DNA of 28,222 bases from an uncultured Eubacterium sp. (lineage in GTDB: Bacteria; Bacillota; Clostridia; Lachnospirales; Lachnospiraceae), in NCBI GenBank assembly GCA_934351445.1, contig CAKRIZ010000030.1, forward strand, positions 1 to 28,222, in the 5' to 3' direction. Positions 24,352 through 28,222 of this stretch are shown here, piece after piece. A program made the translations under genes and the position numbers. Under the pieces are notes generated by a model. That model did not search any database and had not been told where the DNA came from. It was given only the letters and a program-made list of their open reading frames with translations. Positions within the stretch are counted from its first letter, which is position 1, and each line of letters starts with the position of its first letter.

Positions 24352-24906
24352 TTATACGGTAAGAATCTCTTTTGTCTTTTCCTCAACAGCTTTGTCTACA
24401 TTTGCAATATACTTATCTGTGAGCTTCTGTAATGCATCCTCAAGATCCTTGATTTCATCTTCAGAGATATCCTCACTCTTTGCGAGTTTCTTAAATGCGT
24501 CATTGCCATCACGACGAATGTTCCGGATCGCAACCTTTGCATTCTCACCCTTCTTTTTGACATCCTTTGCCAGTTCCTTACGTCTCTCCTCGGTCAGTTC
24601 CGGGAACACGAGACGGATGACCTTACCATCATTTGTCGGATTAATGCCCAGATCCGATGTCAGAATCGCTTTCTCGATCTCCTTGACCATGGAAGCCTCC
24701 CACGGCTGGATCTGAATCATACGCGGCTCCGGCACATTGACATTCGCTACCTGCTGAATCGGGGTCGGTGTACCGTAATAATCCACGCGCAGCTTATCCA
24801 GTACATGCGGATTCGCACGGCCGGCACGGATACCACCGTACTCCTCACCCAGATTATGCATAGTCTTGCTCATTTTATCTTCATATACCTGTAATCTCTC
24901 ATCCAT
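24352..24906 (-). CDS. frr: Ribosome recycling factor
   Basis: RRF, together with EF-G, splits post-termination ribosomes. The 184-residue protein has the family length and its two-domain layout: a three-helix bundle with the RAGRANPHVLDKLRVDYYG segment (about 28-46), an inserted domain with TPIQQVANVNVPEPRMI (about 47-63), and the C-terminal helix pair with RRKELAK near 133. The ATG at 24906 follows GAGGAGGAT. It is 23 bp downstream of pyrH, an order kept in nearly all Firmicutes. Confidence 0.98.
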   Translation of the reverse strand: MDERLQVYEDKMSKTMHNLGEEYGGIRAGRANPHVLDKLRVDYYGTPTPIQQVANVNVPEPRMIQIQPWEASMVKEIEKAILTSDLGINPTNDGKVIRLVFPELTEERRKELAKDVKKKGENAKVAIRNIRRDGNDAFKKLAKSEDISEDEIKDLEDALQKLTDKYIANVDKAVEEKTKEILTV

Positions 24907-24929
24907 AGAACATATCCTCCTCTTGATTT

Positions 24930-25625
24930 TCAGACAGTCACAACGGTTCCGTTAAATTTGCCGTTTACCGCATTTACAATACTATTTTCCTCATTCAGCG
25001 CAAATACATACATCGGCATATGATTTTCCATGCACATCACGGATGCCGTCATATCTACCACTGCCAGTTTTTTCTCGATGACTTCCTCTATGGAAATCGT
25101 AGCATATTTCTTCGCATCCGGATTCGTCTTCGGATCGCTGTCGTAGACACCATCGATTGCCTTTGCGAGATAGATGCCATCTGCTTCGATCTCAATGGCA
25201 CGCAGTGTTGTACCGGTATCTGTAGAAAAATACGGATGACCTGTTCCGCCTGCGAAGAACACAACCATGCCCTTTGCAAAATATTTATTGGCACGATCCT
25301 TTGAGAAAAGCTTGGTGAAGCTGCCACACTCAAACGGTGTCAGCACATTTGTCATCATACCCTCTGAACGGAAGATCTCAGAGACGTAAATACAATTCAT
25401 GACTGTCGCTAACATTCCAATCTGATCTGCCTTTGTGCGGTCAATTGTATTGCTGGTACGTCCGCGCCAGAAATTGCCCCCACCGATTACGATACCGACT
25501 TCTACACCGGCATCCACGATCTGTTTTACCTGCTTCGCGACTCCGACTACTGTCGCCTCATCAAAACCAAAGCCTTTGCTTCCGGAGATTGCCTCTCCAC
25601 TCAGTTTAAGTAGGATTCGTTTCAT
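24930..25625 (-). CDS. pyrH: UMP kinase
   Basis: PyrH phosphorylates UMP to UDP in pyrimidine nucleotide synthesis; bacterial forms are hexameric amino-acid-kinase-fold enzymes. The 231-residue protein has the N-terminal LKLSGEAISG (6-15), the glycine-rich VIGGGNFWRG (46-55) and the DxxT-like UMP/ATP region around STDTGTTLRAIE (134-145). The ATG at 25625 lies behind AGGGGGAC. In most Firmicutes pyrH follows rpsB-tsf. Here those genes are absent and the gene 42 bp upstream encodes a bactofilin-like protein. Confidence 0.97.
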   Translation of the reverse strand: MKRILLKLSGEAISGSKGFGFDEATVVGVAKQVKQIVDAGVEVGIVIGGGNFWRGRTSNTIDRTKADQIGMLATVMNCIYVSEIFRSEGMMTNVLTPFECGSFTKLFSKDRANKYFAKGMVVFFAGGTGHPYFSTDTGTTLRAIEIEADGIYLAKAIDGVYDSDPKTNPDAKKYATISIEEVIEKKLAVVDMTASVMCMENHMPMYVFALNEENSIVNAVNGKFNGTVVTV

Positions 25626-25667
25626 CCAATCTGTCCCCCTGACCGTTTTTCTTAGTTATTTCATTCA

Positions 25668-26939
25668 TTAGTTCTTTTTCGAAAACAGGCTCTCTACATC
25701 GACATCTGAGTAGCACTGAGAACAGAATCCCTCAATCACTGCTCCGTTGTTGATCTGAACAGAACGTGACTTAATATTACCCATAATCACTGCAGAGGTA
25801 TCTACTACAACAGGTCCCTGTACATCAATATCACCCTTCACCGCACCTGCAATGACTGCAGAAGTCGCTGTAATGTTACCGATGATCACAGAACCCAGTC
25901 CTACCTTAACGGTACCAGAGCTGACTACTTCACCTTCAACATGGGCAGCATCAGCAAAGAACTCTGAAGAAGCACTGTTTCCAATGACTGTTCCGATGAC
26001 TGTAAGTTTTCCGTTTGACTTGATATCACCCTCGATCGTACCTTCGATCTCAAAGGAACCGGTTGTCTCCATATTACCCTTGATCCTGGTTCCGGCGGTA
26101 ATGACAGATACCTCATCTGAGATCTCACCATTTGCAACTGCCGGTGCCTCAGGTGTCGTAACTGCTGCAGCTACCTCATTCACTGCCTGCTCATTTGTAT
26201 GCTCGCTTGTCATTGTATCCATTTTAAGTTCCTCCTTCATCAGTTCCTTATGTAACAAATCTCTTTTCAGCATCTCATGCTTCATCAGTTCCAGCTGTAC
26301 TTCTGCATTTGATGTTGCCGATGTCTGCGGCTTAGATGCTGCTGGTTCCATCTCTTTCATCACAGGTTCGGATTCCGGCTCAGGCTCGGTAACAGGTACT
26401 TCCTGCTCCATCTGCGCTGCCACCTGTTCTGTAGCTGCTTCCGGTTCTGTCCCAGCCTCTGCTTTAGGTTCAGGCTGAACCTCTTCATCTTTAATCTCTT
26501 CATCCTGAATATTTTCAGCCCCGGGCACTTGATCCTCTGATACTTTATCTTCATATACTTCTTCATCAGATACTTCTTCAAATTCTTTATCTTCAGCCTC
26601 TGCTTCAGGTTCAGGATAAACCTCAGGTTCTGCTGCAGCCGCCGGTTCTGCCTTAGTCTCAGACTCAGTTTCAGGCTGTACTTCTGACTCAAATTCGTCA
26701 AGCGGCATGAGTTCCGGTTCTCCAGTCTGCGGCTGCGGCTGTGCCCCATCTGCCGGCTGTGCATTCTTCTTCTCCACCTGTTCCAGCAGACCATCCAGCT
26801 TTGACAATTCCTGTTCTACATCCAGTTCGTTATCCAGCGTATTGATCTGTATATCATCCGCTTCCGTATAATCTTCGCCGGGCAGAAGTTCATTGAGTGC
26901 CTGAGAAAAATCATCCTTGAAATCTTTAAAAAATCCCAT
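25668..26939 (-). CDS. Bactofilin-type polymer-forming protein with long acidic N-terminal extension
   Basis: Bactofilins form nucleotide-independent filaments through a right-handed beta-helix and often position cell-wall enzymes. Here the bactofilin domain (about 278-404; repeats such as GSFEIEGTIEGDIKSNGKL and VIIGNITATSAVIAG) is preceded by an unusually long N-terminal part. This has an amphipathic start (MGFFKDFKDDFSQAL), a Glu/Pro/Ala-rich acidic stretch (about 60-200) with imperfect repeats, and a probable coiled coil (about 212-245). After the domain comes a CxxC pair (C406/C409) and a short tail. The whole is 423 residues, whereas ordinary bactofilins are near 100-200. It starts 18 bp after a membrane-anchored NodB-type deacetylase gene, with GGAGGAG upstream, suggesting a role in wall organisation. 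The family assignment is good; the role of the extension is unknown. Confidence 0.88.
   Translation of the reverse strand: MGFFKDFKDDFSQALNELLPGEDYTEADDIQINTLDNELDVEQELSKLDGLLEQVEKKNAQPADGAQPQPQTGEPELMPLDEFESEVQPETESETKAEPAAAAEPEVYPEPEAEAEDKEFEEVSDEEVYEDKVSEDQVPGAENIQDEEIKDEEVQPEPKAEAGTEPEAATEQVAAQMEQEVPVTEPEPESEPVMKEMEPAASKPQTSATSNAEVQLELMKHEMLKRDLLHKELMKEELKMDTMTSEHTNEQAVNEVAAAVTTPEAPAVANGEISDEVSVITAGTRIKGNMETTGSFEIEGTIEGDIKSNGKLTVIGTVIGNSASSEFFADAAHVEGEVVSSGTVKVGLGSVIIGNITATSAVIAGAVKGDIDVQGPVVVDTSAVIMGNIKSRSVQINNGAVIEGFCSQCYSDVDVESLFSKKN
26453..26483 (-). repeat. Imperfect 31-bp direct repeat, copy 1, in the bactofilin acidic region
   Basis: This segment and 26594-26624 are nearly identical 31-mers with about four differences, 141 bp apart (47 codons, in frame). 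They encode EVQPEPKAEAG and EVYPEPEAEAE. This points to growth of the acidic region by in-frame duplication. Confidence 0.7.
26594..26624 (-). repeat. Imperfect 31-bp direct repeat, copy 2, in the bactofilin acidic region
   Basis: Partner of the copy at 26453-26483, in the same reading frame, coding for the EVYPEPEAEAE segment. The repeat also explains why open frames appear on other strands across this stretch. Confidence 0.7.
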
Positions 26940-26957
26940 TTTCTCCTCCGTTTTATT

Positions 26958-27944
26958 TTAATTTAAATGATGGTGAATCACAGGCGACTCCTTTGTAATC
27001 GGTAATACCTGTGCATCCATTTCTTCGAGCTTTTCTAAAATGATCTCCAGCGCTTCGACTGTAGAATCCTTTTCGGCAGCATCATGCATGAGGACAACAG
27101 AATTCTTATATTTCACAACATCTGCCATCACATTCTGCACCAGCTCATCTGCCGTATATATCTGAGAAGTTGCATCCCCACATACAACATTCCAGTCATA
27201 ATAAGTCATTCCCTGCTCACCGAGATAATCGATGAACTCGTTCATATCCGTATTGCTGACCTGATTGGAACTGCCGCCCGGGAAACGGTAGACCCAGCAT
27301 TTTTCCCCGGTAACATCTTCCAGTTTCTGTGACAGCTTTATAAAATCATCCTGAAACGAATCGAGGGAATCATACAATACACTGTATTTATGGGAATAAG
27401 AATGCATACCGAGTGTATGGCCATCAGCCACAATCTCCCGATACCATTCATCTGCTTCCTCGCCTTCCTTACCGGTAACAAAAAACGTGGCTTTTACGTT
27501 ATGCTTCTTTAAGATAGCGAGAATCTCCGGTGTATTCTCACTCGGACCATCATCAAAGGTCAGGTAGACATTCATCGGCTCATCCGCTGTACGCAGGTTG
27601 TCCTCATAGTCCAGACATGCGCGCACATCCGTATTCGCTGCCGTATGATTCTGCTCAGGTGTCTGCTCATCCGTATCCGTCTGTGCATCATCCACCTGAC
27701 TCGTGTCTGTGGTCTGATCTGCCGGTGCTGTCATCGTCTCAATAACTTTTTCAGCCAGAATATCAATCTGGCTCTGCAGTGAAGATACACGCACCATCAA
27801 TACTACATCAAGTGCCATACATACAACCAGCCAGATCACAAGAAACAGCATAATCCCGGTTTTCATACGTTTGATCCGCGCTTTTCGCTCACGCTGCTCC
27901 TTCAACCCCTGCGGTGCATTTGCTTTTGTGTTTGAATTACTCAT
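26958..27944 (-). CDS. Membrane-anchored NodB-type polysaccharide deacetylase
   Basis: This 328-residue protein has a basic cytosolic tail (1-28), one membrane segment (about 29-52), a Thr/Asp/Gln-rich extracellular stem (about 70-120) and a NodB-homology deacetylase domain (about 123-315). All five family motifs are visible: TFDDGP (129-134; D131 base, D132 metal), H181-S-Y-S-H185 metal ligands, RFPGG (220-224), the D250-W region, and the catalytic LMH (285-287). It should act outside the membrane on peptidoglycan or another N-acetylated glycan. Relatives such as PgdA confer lysozyme resistance, but substrate cannot be fixed here. It is the first visible gene of the long minus-strand series, with an extended -10 promoter upstream, and is followed after 18 bp by the bactofilin gene. 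Confidence 0.93.
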   Translation of the reverse strand: MSNSNTKANAPQGLKEQRERKARIKRMKTGIMLFLVIWLVVCMALDVVLMVRVSSLQSQIDILAEKVIETMTAPADQTTDTSQVDDAQTDTDEQTPEQNHTAANTDVRACLDYEDNLRTADEPMNVYLTFDDGPSENTPEILAILKKHNVKATFFVTGKEGEEADEWYREIVADGHTLGMHSYSHKYSVLYDSLDSFQDDFIKLSQKLEDVTGEKCWVYRFPGGSSNQVSNTDMNEFIDYLGEQGMTYYDWNVVCGDATSQIYTADELVQNVMADVVKYKNSVVLMHDAAEKDSTVEALEIILEKLEEMDAQVLPITKESPVIHHHLN

Positions 27945-27974
27945 AAATGTACATACTCCTAATTGAATACTTAC

Positions 27975-27983
27975 ATTCTACCA
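27975..27983 (-). promoter_or_regulatory. Candidate extended -10 promoter of the deacetylase gene
   Basis: On the minus strand TGG precedes TAGAAT (27975-27980), an extended -10 element, about 30 nt before the start codon. The -35 region is AT-rich without a good TTGACA match. TAGGAGT serves as ribosome binding site. This may be the main start for the genes down to polC and beyond. Confidence 0.5.
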
Positions 27984-28039
27984 TACTTTTTTAAAATATT
28001 GTGTTAGAATTTACAAGAAAATTTTCTTTATTGTCTGAC

Positions 28040-28083
28040 AAAAAAGACCGGATTCCATCCTGTTATAGGAAGAATCCGGTCTT
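28040..28083 (-). terminator. Terminator of a gene entering from the right edge
   Basis: AAGACCGGATTC (28044-28055) and GAATCCGGTCTT (28072-28083) form a 12-bp stem extended by an inner TCCT/AGGA pair. On the minus strand it is followed by six T (A-run 28040-28045), so it ends a minus-strand transcript coming from beyond the window and separates it from the deacetylase promoter. Confidence 0.85.
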
Positions 28084-28151
28084 CTCTTATCATATATAAT
28101 TATGCGTTCATCTGTTTTGCGACTTTTAGATTACATTCCAACCTGCTTTGA

Positions 28152-28222
28152 TTATACACGCTTATAAATTATTGGTTCATCATATCCAAAAGTTCTCTTT
28201 CCATTAACTTCCATGCTTTCCG
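28152..28222 (-). CDS. Probable 3' end of a minus-strand gene, truncated by the window
   Basis: Two minus-strand frames remain open from the right edge. One ends in TAA at 28169-28171 with the sequence WKLMERELLDMMNQ. The other ends in TAA at 28152-28154 with GKRTFGYDEPIIYKRV. Either could be the real C-terminus, and the terminator at 28040-28083 lies 70-85 nt further on, as expected for a gene end. The product is not recognisable from so short a piece. Confidence 0.35.
   Translation of the reverse strand, partial: ESMEVNGKRTFGYDEPIIYKRV

Noticed and set aside
25852..26478. A 208-codon plus-strand open frame opposite the bactofilin gene
   Set aside because: Its Thr/Ser/Val-rich low-complexity product is the mirror of the repetitive acidic and beta-helix coding sequence; no family resemblance is seen.
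26400..26760. Possible CRISPR-like or tandem repeat array
   Set aside because: Repeats are imperfect, in frame and encode an acidic protein region; there is no regular repeat-spacer pattern.
26360..26794. A 144-codon minus-strand frame inside the bactofilin gene, rich in Arg/Lys/Leu
   Set aside because: It is a frame-shifted reading of the Glu/Pro-rich repeats, lacks a convincing start region and is fully inside a stronger gene.

Overview
The window looks like a chromosomal segment of a Gram-positive anaerobe of the class Clostridia, most likely family Lachnospiraceae. This rests on the PolC-type replicative polymerase, the infC-rpmI-rplT order behind a long leader, the pyrH-frr-uppS-cdsA-dxr-rseP-ispG-polC order, strong AGGAGG-type ribosome binding sites, moderate GC content and the style of the large secreted Ig/InlB-repeat protein. 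Species cannot be fixed from sequence alone. I see no insertion sequence, prophage, CRISPR array or plasmid origin.

Left part (1-8180). A tRNA-Glu(CTC) and galE are on the minus strand, followed by a divergent AraC-family regulator on the plus strand. A 3.7-kb minus-strand gene encodes a secreted multi-domain surface protein (signal peptide, beta-helix-like region, two BIG_2-like domains, two InlB/Flg_new-type repeats, an Ig-like domain). It is divergent from a small XRE-type regulator. Next comes the minus-strand infC-rpmI-rplT translation operon. It has a good promoter, a roughly 220-nt leader with a terminator and a competing helix (L20-leader type attenuation), and an apparent AUU start codon for IF3.

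Middle (8182-9884). A plus-strand PHP-domain phosphoesterase, preceded by a striking 49-nt palindrome, converges on a minus-strand Cof-type HAD phosphatase.

Right part (9957-27944). There are fourteen minus-strand genes from 9072 to 27944, counting the HAD gene. In transcription order they are: membrane-anchored NodB-type polysaccharide deacetylase, bactofilin-like protein with a long acidic N-terminal extension, pyrH, frr, uppS, cdsA, dxr, rseP, ispG, polC, pheA, a Ppx/GppA-HD protein, ppk1 and the HAD phosphatase. The core joins UMP phosphorylation, ribosome recycling, the MEP isoprenoid pathway (dxr, ispG), undecaprenyl-PP synthesis (uppS), CDP-diacylglycerol synthesis (cdsA), intramembrane proteolysis (rseP) and replication (polC). 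Compared with the textbook Bacillus arrangement, rpsB-tsf is absent upstream of pyrH and rimP-nusA is absent downstream of polC. Envelope-shape genes sit on one side and aromatic amino acid and polyphosphate genes on the other.

Most of the window is ordinary housekeeping. The observations most worth following are the Ppx/GppA-HD protein beside ppk1, whose signature residues look degenerate; the acidic bactofilin with a C-terminal CxxC paired with a cell-wall deacetylase; the palindrome upstream of the PHP gene; the infC leader and AUU start; and the mosaic surface protein with its divergent regulator. None of these amounts to a demonstrated new system.
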